Of a DNA stretch of 19,978 nt, positions 1 through 7,055 are shown in pieces. This DNA is from Gemmatimonadaceae bacterium (GTDB lineage: Bacteria; Gemmatimonadota; Gemmatimonadetes; Gemmatimonadales; Gemmatimonadaceae). Below the pieces are notes generated by a model. The model searched no databases. It had not been told where the DNA came from and saw only the letters and a program-made list of their open reading frames with translations. Position 1 is the first letter of the stretch. The number at the start of each line of letters is the position of its first letter. The stretch lies in assembly GCA_017881545.1 (NCBI GenBank), contig JADGQU010000011.1, forward strand, positions 1 through 19,978, read 5' to 3'. Made by a program: the position numbers and the translations under genes.

Positions 1-2
1 AC

Positions 3-545
3 ACGACGACGCTTCATGTGTCGATGGGCCAGATCGCAAAAAGCGTCGGGATTTTCCTCGGTGTGCCGCTCGTCGCGGGCTTCCTCACGCGGAAGGTGCT
101 TGTCGCGCAAAAGGGCGCCACCTGGTACGACGACGTTTTCATGCCGAAGTTCGGACCCTCAGCACTGCTTGGACTCCTCTACACGATCGTGCTGATGTTC
201 GCGATGCAGGGACACCGGATCATCGAGCTTCCGCTGGACGTGCTTCGGATAGCGTTGCCGCTGCTCGTCTACTTCGCCGTGATGTTTGGGCTCGCCTTCT
301 GGCTCTCGCGTCGACTGGGTTTCAACTACGAGGCGACCGCCTCTCTCTCGTTCACGGCCGCGGGCAACAACTTCGAGCTCGCCATCGCCGTGGCCATCGC
401 GACCTTCGGCATCAGCTCGGGAGAGGCCCTTGCCGCAGTGGTGGGTCCGCTGATCGAAGTCCCGGCGCTGATCGGCCTCGTGTACGTATCACTTTGGGCC
501 GGTCGGCGGTTCTTCCCGGCGGACGCCTTCGCCGTCATACACTAA
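3..545 (+). CDS. arsB: ACR3-family arsenite efflux permease, C-terminal part (5' end outside window)
   Basis: This is the C-terminal half of an ACR3-type arsenite/H+ antiporter of the inner membrane (bile/arsenite/riboflavin transporter superfamily), which expels As(III). The frame is open from the first bases of the window. A GTG at 18 is an internal codon rather than a start, because family members are about 340-400 residues and only about 180 are seen here. Recognisable family segments are GIFLGVPLVAGFLTRK near the left edge and AGNNFELAIAVAIATFGISS followed by GEALAAVVGPLIEVPALIGL near the C-terminus. The NNFELA stretch carries the conserved Glu of the transport region. The conserved Cys of ACR3 would lie upstream and cannot be checked. 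The stop is TAA at 543-545, 15 bases before the convergent aquaporin stop. Other ars genes (arsR, arsC) would be expected upstream, outside the window. The symbol follows common annotation practice; acr3 would be equally correct. Confidence 0.9.
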   Translation, partial: TTTLHVSMGQIAKSVGIFLGVPLVAGFLTRKVLVAQKGATWYDDVFMPKFGPSALLGLLYTIVLMFAMQGHRIIELPLDVLRIALPLLVYFAVMFGLAFWLSRRLGFNYEATASLSFTAAGNNFELAIAVAIATFGISSGEALAAVVGPLIEVPALIGLVYVSLWAGRRFFPADAFAVIH

Positions 546-556
546 CGGAGATTTTC

Positions 557-576
557 GGAGCTACGGCCGTAGCTCC
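557..576. terminator. 20-base perfect palindrome between convergent arsB and aquaporin genes
   Basis: GGAGCTACGGCCGTAGCTCC is self-complementary over all 20 bases. It lies 12 bases after the ACR3 stop and spans the last codons and the stop of the aquaporin gene. Its position in a tail-to-tail gap suggests a bidirectional transcription stop. There is no T-tract on either side, so it would be a hairpin of the non-classical type. It could instead be an mRNA 3' stabiliser or a protein-binding site. Confidence 0.45.
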
Positions 577-1265
577 CCGTGATCGACCGGCTCCCTGCCG
601 CGGCGCATGAACAGGAATTCGTAGAGAAGCGCGGCTGCCACGGCGCCCGTGATCGGAGCGAACCAATAGAGCAGCTGCGCTTCGTAGACCCCGCTCGCCA
701 CCGCCGGACCGAACGAACGAGCCGGGTTCATCGAAGCGCCGGTTAGCGGACCGATCACGAGTATGTCGGCCGCGATCACAAAGCCAATCGCCAGACCGCC
801 GATCTTGGGGCCCCGCAGATCCACCACCGTTCCAAATACAACGAAGACCAGGAAGAACGTCGCGATCGCTTCGAGCAGGAATGCCTGCGCGCCCGTGACG
901 TCGAGCGCGATCGCCTGGCCGCCGCCGCGGGTGGCGGCGAACACCGCCTCGGGGAAAGTCGCCTTGAGCGCGTACCCCGCCGCGATCGCGCCGAGGATCT
1001 GCGCGACGATGTAAAGCGCGGCCATCATCGGCTCGATTCTTCGCGTGACGAGAAGCCCCAGCGTAACCGCCGGATTGATGTGCCCGGAGATGCGCATCGT
1101 AGCGCTCACCATGACGGCCATGGTCAGACCGTGTGCGAGTGCGACCTCGAGGAGGCCGGCCGGGCTCTGCGACATGCGCGCTGTCATGATCGCCCCGCTT
1201 CCGACGAACACGAAGGCGAACATACCGATGAATTCTGCTGCGAAGTGGCGCCACGCGTCCCGCAT
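561..1265 (-). CDS. MIP-family aquaporin with TIP-like selectivity filter
   Basis: A 234-residue inner-membrane channel of the major intrinsic protein family, of usual length. Both half-helix motifs are intact: SGHINPAVT (NPA at 64-66) and GASMNPARSFGPA (NPA at 180-182). Aligned by eye to E. coli AqpZ, the aromatic/arginine filter is H45, I168, A177, R183. AqpZ has F, H, T, R, whereas His-Ile-Ala-Arg is the arrangement of some plant tonoplast intrinsic proteins. The pore is therefore not that of a strict water channel; ammonia, urea, glycerol or peroxide are possible substrates. The ATG at 1265 is preceded by AGGGGG at 1272-1277 with 6-base spacing. It is the last gene of the - strand series, 50 bases after the ketosynthase, and converges on the arsenite permease. 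Neighbouring ars genes in some bacteria include an aquaglyceroporin (AqpS of Sinorhizobium), but here the two genes are on opposite strands. Confidence 0.92.
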   Translation of the reverse strand: MRDAWRHFAAEFIGMFAFVFVGSGAIMTARMSQSPAGLLEVALAHGLTMAVMVSATMRISGHINPAVTLGLLVTRRIEPMMAALYIVAQILGAIAAGYALKATFPEAVFAATRGGGQAIALDVTGAQAFLLEAIATFFLVFVVFGTVVDLRGPKIGGLAIGFVIAADILVIGPLTGASMNPARSFGPAVASGVYEAQLLYWFAPITGAVAAALLYEFLFMRRGREPVDHGELRP

Positions 1266-1315
1266 TTGCTGCCCCCTGATTCCTGCCGTTGGTGGGGCCG
1301 CGGCGCGTGAGATCT

Positions 1316-2557
1316 CTAGATCACCCGGCGCAATACCAGCGCGGCATTTATTCCGCCGAAGCCAAAGGAGTTGGTGAGAATGTGCTCCACGCGCTCTTTC
1401 CGCCCGGTTCCAGGCAGAAAGTTAAGATCGCAGGCCTTGTCCGCAACCTGAAGGTTGACGGTAGGCGGCAGCCATTCCCGCTCGATCGCCAACGCGCATA
1501 TCGCCGTCTCGATCGCTCCCGATGCTCCCAGTGCGTGGCCGTAGTAGCCCTTCGTCCCACTCATCGGAATCCTGTACGCGTGATCCCCCAGCACCTGCTT
1601 GATCGCCATTGTCTCGGTGGAGTCGTTGAGCGGTGTCGAGCTTCCATGGGTGTTGACGTAGCCGATCTCGCCGGCGGACACGTTCGCGTCATCGAGCGCC
1701 AGCCGCATCGATCGAGCCGCCTGCGAGCCGTCGGGACGGGGAGCCGTCATGTGGTGCGCGTCGTTCGTCGTGCCGTAGCCCGCGACCTCGGCGTAGACCT
1801 TGGCGCCCCGCGATTTCGCCCGGTCGTACTCCTCGAGAATCAGGACCGCCGCTCCCTCGCCCATCACGAATCCGTCGCGATCCTTGTCGAACGGGCGCGA
1901 AGCCGTTTCCGGCGCTTCGTTCCGCGTCGACATCGCGCGGATGAGCGAGAATGCTCCGAAGGTGAGCGGGGCGAGGGGCGCCTCGGCGCCGCCCGCGATC
2001 ATCACGTCGGCGTAGCCGTCGCGTATCTGCCTGAACGCGTCGCCGATTGCGATCGTTCCCGACGCGCAGCTCATGGAGTTCGTCGAGTTCGGGCCCATCA
2101 CACCGAGCTCGATCGCAATGTTGCAGCTCGCCGCGCCGCCGAACACCGCGAGCGCGAGGGTCGCGTCCACCGCGCGCAGTCCTTGTGTCAGATAGACAGC
2201 CAGCTGGCCTTCAGCGTAGCTGATCCCGCCCAGGGCGGTGCCCATGTTGGCGCCGACGCGCTCGCGGTCTTCCTTCGTGAGATCGAGATTCGCATCAGCG
2301 AGGGCCATCTGCGCTCCGACCACGGAGAACTGCGCGAACCGGTCGAGCCGCTTCGCTTTCTTGTTGGCGAGATGGTCGGTCGGAACGAAGTCGTTGATCT
2401 CCGCCGCGTTGTGACTGCGGAATTCCGAAGGATCGAAACGGGTTATTGACCGAACGGCCGAGCGTTCCTGCTCGAGTCCGGACCAGAATGGATCGAGCGT
2501 AGTTCCGATCGGAGTGATCGGGCCGATGCCGGTTATGACAACTCTGCGTCGCTTCAC
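1316..2557 (-). CDS. fabF: FabF-type beta-ketoacyl-ACP synthase (KAS II-like)
   Basis: A 413-residue condensing enzyme of the KAS I/II family. It would extend an acyl chain by decarboxylative Claisen condensation with malonyl-ACP in the cytoplasm. The catalytic triad is complete: Cys164 in SMSCASG, His304 in NTHGSSTPLND and His341 in GHALGASG. Other family blocks are VVITGIGPITPIG at the N-terminus, GFVMGEGAAVL at 229-239 and NSFGFGGINA near the C-terminus. The start is GTG at 2557, fixed by AAGGAG at 2562-2567 and by agreement with family N-termini. It follows the START-domain gene by 19 bases. An active-site Cys means it is not a chain-length factor. Sitting in an operon with cyclase-like, methyltransferase and redox genes, and without acpP, fabG or fabD next to it, it is more likely a pathway-specific ketosynthase than the housekeeping FabF. 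The symbol reflects family similarity only. Confidence 0.93.
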   Translation of the reverse strand: MKRRRVVITGIGPITPIGTTLDPFWSGLEQERSAVRSITRFDPSEFRSHNAAEINDFVPTDHLANKKAKRLDRFAQFSVVGAQMALADANLDLTKEDRERVGANMGTALGGISYAEGQLAVYLTQGLRAVDATLALAVFGGAASCNIAIELGVMGPNSTNSMSCASGTIAIGDAFRQIRDGYADVMIAGGAEAPLAPLTFGAFSLIRAMSTRNEAPETASRPFDKDRDGFVMGEGAAVLILEEYDRAKSRGAKVYAEVAGYGTTNDAHHMTAPRPDGSQAARSMRLALDDANVSAGEIGYVNTHGSSTPLNDSTETMAIKQVLGDHAYRIPMSGTKGYYGHALGASGAIETAICALAIEREWLPPTVNLQVADKACDLNFLPGTGRKERVEHILTNSFGFGGINAALVLRRVI

Positions 2558-2561
2558 CTGT

Positions 2562-2567
2562 CTCCTT
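2562..2567 (-). promoter_or_regulatory. Ribosome binding site fixing the GTG start of the ketosynthase
   Basis: AAGGAG on the - strand lies 4 bases before the GTG at 2557. It is the clearest Shine-Dalgarno sequence in the - strand series, whose other internal starts mostly rely on overlap with the gene before. It may give the ketosynthase independent translation. Confidence 0.6.
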
Positions 2568-2576
2568 GAGTCACAA

Positions 2577-3140
2577 TCAATTCACCAGTTGATTGTTCGT
2601 TGCTCGCTCGGCCACGCTCGCGAGTCCCACCAGAGTGCGGGAGGCGATGCCGTGCACGAATATCGGACCGATCATGTACATTGCCGCCCACATTCCAACC
2701 ACCGGGATGGGCGGCCCATCCCATACATGCAGGATTCGTACGTTGGTGCCACCGGGCGCGGGTGTGAATGTCCACTCGACGTCCATCCCCTTGGTGATAC
2801 CCCCGACGTGCCGAAAACGGATCGACCGGTTTGCTTCATTCACCGACATCTCGGACAGCCACCACGTGGGCCAATTGGCCCGCAGCGGCCCCTTCGATGT
2901 ATCGATGATATGAAACGGGCGATAGGCGGACATCTCCACCACCCCACCACCATCGGCGCAGTGTGTACGGAAGCGCACGTATCGGTAGTGCGACAGATGT
3001 GCCGGCCAGTTTTCCACGTTGCTCGCTAATTCAAACATCGTTCTCACGGGAGCGCGAACCAGTCGCTCGTCGATTGTCTCCATTGGGCGTCCGAGCGGCA
3101 TCGGCCCGAGATCGAGCGGACGCGCGAGATTCGGGGTCAT
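2577..3140 (-). CDS. SRPBCC (START/polyketide cyclase-like) protein
   Basis: A 187-residue soluble protein that reads as a member of the SRPBCC/START-like fold, in which a deep cavity binds lipids or aromatic polyketide intermediates. The pattern seen is ETIDERLVRAPVRTMFELAS followed by VENWPAHLSHYRYVRF near residues 20-60, an acidic and aromatic middle section, and a predicted amphipathic C-terminal helix from about 150. The start is ATG at 3140, overlapping the methyltransferase stop in an ATGA, so the two are translationally coupled; the frame stays open upstream but that part lies inside the methyltransferase gene. Next to a ketosynthase and a methyltransferase, a role as cyclase, aromatase or carrier of a hydrophobic intermediate is a reasonable inference. 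Family members of this kind also include plain lipid-binding proteins, so no reaction is assigned. Confidence 0.8.
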   Translation of the reverse strand: MTPNLARPLDLGPMPLGRPMETIDERLVRAPVRTMFELASNVENWPAHLSHYRYVRFRTHCADGGGVVEMSAYRPFHIIDTSKGPLRANWPTWWLSEMSVNEANRSIRFRHVGGITKGMDVEWTFTPAPGGTNVRILHVWDGPPIPVVGMWAAMYMIGPIFVHGIASRTLVGLASVAERATNNQLVN

Positions 3141-3862
3141 CGATGTACCGGCGCCCAGCTCGTCGTCACCCGAAATGCGCGGCGCCGATGAGCCACCGGT
3201 CTCCGCGCAATCGCCTCTTGGACTGTATCGGCAAGCTCGTCCGGCGTGAAACCCCGCATCACGGAGACGACGCCATCGTGGCGGCTGACAGCATGAAATC
3301 GAAGGGGAAAGGAAGCGAGCCAAAGGCCGATAGCGGCAATCCAGCTCCGATGGATGTCGCTGACGATCACGCGCACTCGCGCGACCCGATCCATCTCACG
3401 CAGCATCGCCCGCGCCTCGCTTCCGGCGAAATGATGCAGGACCTGCGAGCACATCACCATGTCGATGCTGTTGTCCGCGAATGGAAGACGCAACGCGTCG
3501 GCGCAGACCGAGAAGTCGACCGATGATCGACTGGCCGACGCGAGTTCTGGTGCCGAGTCGAGGCCGATTGTGGTCAGCTCGACTCCGGCCCGGCGCGCTT
3601 CCGCTCTGGCACGGCAGGGAATGTCGCCGAGGCCGGTGCCCACATCGAGGAGTGTCGCGTCGCGCGGCACCGCTTTCAACCCCTCTCTCAGCTCGTCCAG
3701 AGCGGAGCTCGTCCCGCCGAACCATGCGTTGGCTCGGGCCACGTCGGCGAGCGAGCGCGTGACCAGTTTCGGATCGACGTCGGGCGAGTCCAGTATCTCG
3801 GCGCCTCTCCTTCGCTCCGGCGTCAGGATTTTACCCAGCGTACTAATGCTCAAGCTGCGCAT
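3137..3862 (-). CDS. Class I SAM-dependent methyltransferase
   Basis: A 241-residue Rossmann methyltransferase. Motif I is LLDVGTGLGDIP (71-82), the acidic SAM-ribose residue follows in TIGLDSAPE (98-106), motif II/III regions are ADALRLPFADNSIDMVMCSQ (121-140) and VLHHF, and post-motif text runs to FTPDEL near 205-210. The sequence style (DVGTGLGDIP, LPFADNSIDMV, LHHF, SRHDGVVSVMRGFTPDEL) resembles the methyltransferases that sit beside type III polyketide synthases and GGR-like FAD oxidoreductases in other bacteria; this is recall, not a search. The chosen ATG at 3862 overlaps the flavin reductase end by 20 bases and places motif I at the usual depth. A start a few codons later cannot be excluded. 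It ends in an ATGA overlap with the START gene. The acceptor atom (O, N or C) cannot be read from sequence. Confidence 0.85.
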   Translation of the reverse strand: MRSLSISTLGKILTPERRRGAEILDSPDVDPKLVTRSLADVARANAWFGGTSSALDELREGLKAVPRDATLLDVGTGLGDIPCRARAEARRAGVELTTIGLDSAPELASASRSSVDFSVCADALRLPFADNSIDMVMCSQVLHHFAGSEARAMLREMDRVARVRVIVSDIHRSWIAAIGLWLASFPLRFHAVSRHDGVVSVMRGFTPDELADTVQEAIARRPVAHRRRAFRVTTSWAPVHR

Positions 3863-4319
3863 AGCCGCCACGGTAATAGAGGAGCGGGGCTCCGCTTTCG
3901 ACCCGCGTCGCCTCAACTTCCCCGAGGATGATGGTGTGGTCGCCGCCATCGTGCATGGCAACCCGCCGGCACTCCAGCACCCCGAGCACGTCATCGAGAA
4001 TGGCGTAGCTGCTGGACGACCTGGTGAAGCCGACACCCTCGAATCTGTCGATGTCGATAATCGCAAAGCGCCGGGCGATCTGTTCCTGTTTGGCGGACAG
4101 AATGTTGACGACGAATCCGGGCGCGGCAGTGAGGGCCGGATAGACCGAGGCGGTCTTCTCGATGCACACGAGGACAAGCGGTGGGTCCAGGCTCACCGAG
4201 CAGAATGCGCTCACTGTCATTCCCTGGTCGGAACCGTCCGCGCTTTTCGTGGTCACTACGGTCACACCGGAAGGGAATCTGCCGAGTACCGCGCGAAATT
4301 CGTCTGGGTTGACGCTCAA
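3843..4319 (-). CDS. Flavin reductase-like (FMN-binding split barrel) protein
   Basis: A 158-residue protein of the flavin reductase family (DIM6/NTAB, HpaC/RutF type), which reduces free FMN or FAD with NAD(P)H for a partner oxygenase. Characteristic blocks are FPSGVTVVTT (15-24), GMTVSAFCSVSLDPP (33-47), VNILSAKQEQIARRFA (71-86) and GDHTIILGEV (126-135). Length is normal for the stand-alone domain. The start is a TTG at 4319 that overlaps the stop of the preceding FAD enzyme as TTGA; no ATG or GTG is available nearby, and upstream sequence in this frame lies inside that enzyme. The close coupling with the FAD oxidoreductase suggests that the two work together, with this protein supplying reduced flavin, making a two-component monooxygenase possible. 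It may instead use its flavin for a reduction of its own. Confidence 0.88.
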   Translation of the reverse strand: MSVNPDEFRAVLGRFPSGVTVVTTKSADGSDQGMTVSAFCSVSLDPPLVLVCIEKTASVYPALTAAPGFVVNILSAKQEQIARRFAIIDIDRFEGVGFTRSSSSYAILDDVLGVLECRRVAMHDGGDHTIILGEVEATRVESGAPLLYYRGGYAQLEH

Positions 4320-5566
4320 GTTGTGAATGCCGGAGAAATGAAAAGATTGAAAAGAAAGCGCGGATTCAGCACGACGCTCGGAGGAATGAAGTCTCCTGCT
4401 ACGCCGACCAACAGGTCCGCCATGTCCTTGCGGCGCGACAGTCTCTTGGCCGCGTTGTTCATGAAATATGGATACGCGATGGCCATGCCGACGATTCTCT
4501 CGACTTTCCATTTGCCGCCGAATTCCCGTTTGCGCGCACCATCGTATCCGGAAAGAATCTGGGTCTCGTCCTTCTGGTTGCGTCCGATTGCTTCCGCCAG
4601 GTAGGGCGCGAGAATCTCTCCGCCCCGCAGCGCGGCGTAAATGCCCTCGCCGGTGAATGGATCGAAGAAATCCGCGGCGTCTCCAACCAGCGCGGCGCCC
4701 GGAGCCCAGGCGCGGCGTGAAGCCGTCGCGAAGGGGCCCGTGGTGCGAACCGGCGTGATTCGCTCTGCTCCGACGAACCGCTCCGCCAGATGTGGCCGCA
4801 TCGCGATCCATCGGTCGAAGAATTCGTTCTTGCTTTCGCCGATCTCTCTCGCGCGCGAGATTGGCACTACGATCGCGACGTTCATAATGCCGCCGCCCAC
4901 CTCGACGATTCCGAAGTAGCCGTCGTGTTCGACGTGCATCTCACCCATGTCGGTGACGCCCTGGACCTTCCGGTAGTGCGCGACGAGGGCGATGCGCCGC
5001 GGCCAGATGCGGCTCGTTCTCGTCAGGCCGAGCCGGCGGCCAACGACGGAACGCAGCCCGTCGGCGCCGACGACGTAGCGTGCCCGAATCGTGCGCGATT
5101 GTCCGTCTGCGCCCAGCGTGACGACACCGTTCACGCGCGCCGAGCCATTTCGCGCCAGATCGGTCACCCGAATGGATTCCTCGACACGCGCACCGGCGGT
5201 GATCGCCCCGCGAAGCACGATGTCGTCGAGAATCGTCCTCCGGATGGCGAGCCCCGTGTCACGAAACCCCTGGAATCCATGATTGGCGGCGAACTCACCG
5301 TTTGCGACGTGGCCGTTGGGCGCGCGGATTTTCATTCCCGCGAGATGACCCGGATTGGTTCGCTCGAGCTCCTCGAGCACATTCATGTCCGAGAGTATTC
5401 TCGACGCCTGGGGACTCAGGTATTCAGCGCAGATCTTGTCGCGTGGGAACTTCGCCCGGTCGAGGACGAGCACGTCGACTCCTTCGCGCGCCAGCGCCCA
5501 GGCCGTAGCGGCGCCGGCAGGGCCACCGCCGACAACTATGACTTCCGCGCCGAGGTGCTCGCCCAC
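4316..5566 (-). CDS. FAD-dependent oxidoreductase, geranylgeranyl-reductase/PHBH-like family
   Basis: A 416-residue flavoprotein. The FAD Rossmann fingerprint VVGGGPAGAATAWAL is at 11-25, a KICAEYLSP block follows at 44-52, RARYVVGADGLRSVVGR is at 161-177, and the second FAD motif GDAADFFDPFTGEGIYAAL spans 295-313. This layout is shared by geranylgeranyl reductases, PHBH-type hydroxylases and flavin halogenases. The GGR substrate motif YxWxFP is not kept: residues 217-235 read YFGIVEVGGGIMNVAIVVP. A halogenase GWxWxIP motif is also absent. It is therefore either a hydroxylase or a double-bond reductase for a hydrophobic substrate. The start is GTG at 5566, 3 bases after the radical SAM stop. 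The stop overlaps the TTG of the flavin reductase, a probable partner. Confidence 0.88.
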   Translation of the reverse strand: MGEHLGAEVIVVGGGPAGAATAWALAREGVDVLVLDRAKFPRDKICAEYLSPQASRILSDMNVLEELERTNPGHLAGMKIRAPNGHVANGEFAANHGFQGFRDTGLAIRRTILDDIVLRGAITAGARVEESIRVTDLARNGSARVNGVVTLGADGQSRTIRARYVVGADGLRSVVGRRLGLTRTSRIWPRRIALVAHYRKVQGVTDMGEMHVEHDGYFGIVEVGGGIMNVAIVVPISRAREIGESKNEFFDRWIAMRPHLAERFVGAERITPVRTTGPFATASRRAWAPGAALVGDAADFFDPFTGEGIYAALRGGEILAPYLAEAIGRNQKDETQILSGYDGARKREFGGKWKVERIVGMAIAYPYFMNNAAKRLSRRKDMADLLVGVAGDFIPPSVVLNPRFLFNLFISPAFTT

Positions 5567-5569
5567 ACG

Positions 5570-7030
5570 CTATCCGATCGCGCGCGCGACGCGCTGGAAC
5601 AACCCCATGTATTGCCAGTGTGGCCGCGGCAGATGAAGGACCGATGCCGCGCGCGTGAGGTATGGTAGAACCATCGATCTGGAGTCGGCTGAGAACATGA
5701 ATCGCGGATGATCCGCGGCGAATCGTTTGAGCCGCACGACAGCGGTATCGAACTGAAGGTCGCTGGAAAAGTAAAACGCGGGATCCAGCAGCGTACTGTT
5801 GGCCGGCACTCGGCCCTCGGCGATCGCGATGCGGTGCAGCGTCGTGCCCGGGTAGATGCGAAGTCCCACAGTGACATAAACAGCGTCGCCCCGCTCCAAC
5901 CGCCACTTTGCGAAAGCAAGCGTCTCTTCCAGTGTCAGGCGCGTCTCTCCCGGCCCGCCAATGAGAAAGATCCAGAGCGTCTTGATTCCGTGTCTCTCCA
6001 CCCGCTGTGCGACCTCGCGCACCTTGGCTGCATTGAAGCCCTTCTCCAGCTTGTCAAGAACACGATCGCTGGCGCTCTCCGCGGTTATCCCGAGAGAGCG
6101 AAAGCCCGCCGCCTTCATTGCGCCGAGCAGCTCGGATGACGCGGTTGCAGGCGTGAAGTTGGTGGTGTCGAGCTGGATGCCGAGCTTCCGGCGGGCAATT
6201 GCTTCGCAGACCTGCAACGCGTGGCCCGGCGGGGAATTGAAGGTGGAATCGACGAAGTCGAAGTGGTGGACTCTCGCTTTTGCCTTCAGCTCCTCGATCT
6301 CGTCAGCGACGAGCTCCGGATGCCGCGTCCTGTATCCCCATCCCTCGACATTCCGGTAGGTGCAATAGACGCACTTGTACACGCAGCCGCGCTTGGTCTG
6401 GATCGGAACGGTCCCGCCGTGGCGCTGGTAACGCGCGAGATCTATCCAGCGATGGAGTGCGGGCCGCGGAAGTGAGTCGAGATCGGCGTCTTCGCCTGGA
6501 GGATTGAACACCACAGTTCCGTTCCGGTCGCGAACGAGTCCGGGAATATTCTCGACCGGCGCGCCGGAGCAGAGAGCATCGACCAGCGCAACGCTTGCCC
6601 TCTCGCCATCGCCGGCGACGGCATAGTCGACGCCGAGATCCCGAAAGAGCGCCTCAGGCGCGACTCCAAACGCCGCGCCGCCCGCGATGACTTTCGCTGC
6701 TGGTGCGGCCTCGCGCAGCGCGTGCAGGACATCTCGCGCTTCTGGGGTGTAGTGCCGAAGAGCGATCGCATCGCTGTTGTCGATGTTGCGAACGGAGACG
6801 CCGATGATGTCGGGCCGGAACGCGTGGGCCGCACCGCTCGCGCAAGCGACCGCGTTCCTGGCGAAGCAAAGATCCAGAAACCGTACGCGATGCCCGGCGG
6901 CGTCCAGCGCGGAAGCTATGCACGCCAGCCCATTCGGTACGACAGGATACGGCTGCCTCTCGCGATTGGTGCTCACAAGCAGCACTCGCGCTCCGTCGTT
7001 GCCAGTCTTTTCAGCGTTCAATTGCATCAC
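5570..7030 (-). CDS. B12-binding domain radical SAM enzyme
   Basis: A 486-residue class B type radical SAM protein. Residues about 15-165 form a cobalamin-binding Rossmann domain (RVLLVSTNRERQPYPVVPNG, DIIGVSVRNIDNSD, KVIAGGAAFG, YAVAGDGE) without a DxHxxG motif, so base-off binding through His is not expected. The 4Fe-4S/AdoMet motif CxxxCxxC is C216, C220, C223 in KRGCVYKCVYCTYRNVEG. Later TIM-barrel elements include FDFVDSTFN, GITAESASD and FLIGGPGET. Such enzymes methylate unactivated carbons or rearrange rings; family examples act on hopanoids, polyketides and tetrapyrroles. The start is GTG at 7030 or ATG at 7027, 25 bases after the DUF92 stop. The substrate is unknown; the context suggests a lipid or polyketide. 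It lacks the size and context of BchE. Confidence 0.92.
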   Translation of the reverse strand: MMQLNAEKTGNDGARVLLVSTNRERQPYPVVPNGLACIASALDAAGHRVRFLDLCFARNAVACASGAAHAFRPDIIGVSVRNIDNSDAIALRHYTPEARDVLHALREAAPAAKVIAGGAAFGVAPEALFRDLGVDYAVAGDGERASVALVDALCSGAPVENIPGLVRDRNGTVVFNPPGEDADLDSLPRPALHRWIDLARYQRHGGTVPIQTKRGCVYKCVYCTYRNVEGWGYRTRHPELVADEIEELKAKARVHHFDFVDSTFNSPPGHALQVCEAIARRKLGIQLDTTNFTPATASSELLGAMKAAGFRSLGITAESASDRVLDKLEKGFNAAKVREVAQRVERHGIKTLWIFLIGGPGETRLTLEETLAFAKWRLERGDAVYVTVGLRIYPGTTLHRIAIAEGRVPANSTLLDPAFYFSSDLQFDTAVVRLKRFAADHPRFMFSADSRSMVLPYLTRAASVLHLPRPHWQYMGLFQRVARAIG

Positions 7031-7055
7031 TCAAACGTGCGGGTGCACGCGCTCC

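Noticed and set aside
4..11. Short CGA/ACG repeat at the window start
   Set aside because: It is three in-frame ACG Thr codons within the arsenite permease gene, not a repeat element.
1289..2449. Long open frame on the + strand opposite the ketosynthase
   Set aside because: It is rich in Arg, has no recognisable family pattern and is fully covered by a clearly conserved ketosynthase on the other strand; a typical high-GC antisense frame.
4316..5566. Flavin-dependent halogenase with its flavin reductase
   Set aside because: No GWxWxIP motif is seen, and the overall pattern is closer to the GGR-like oxidoreductases.
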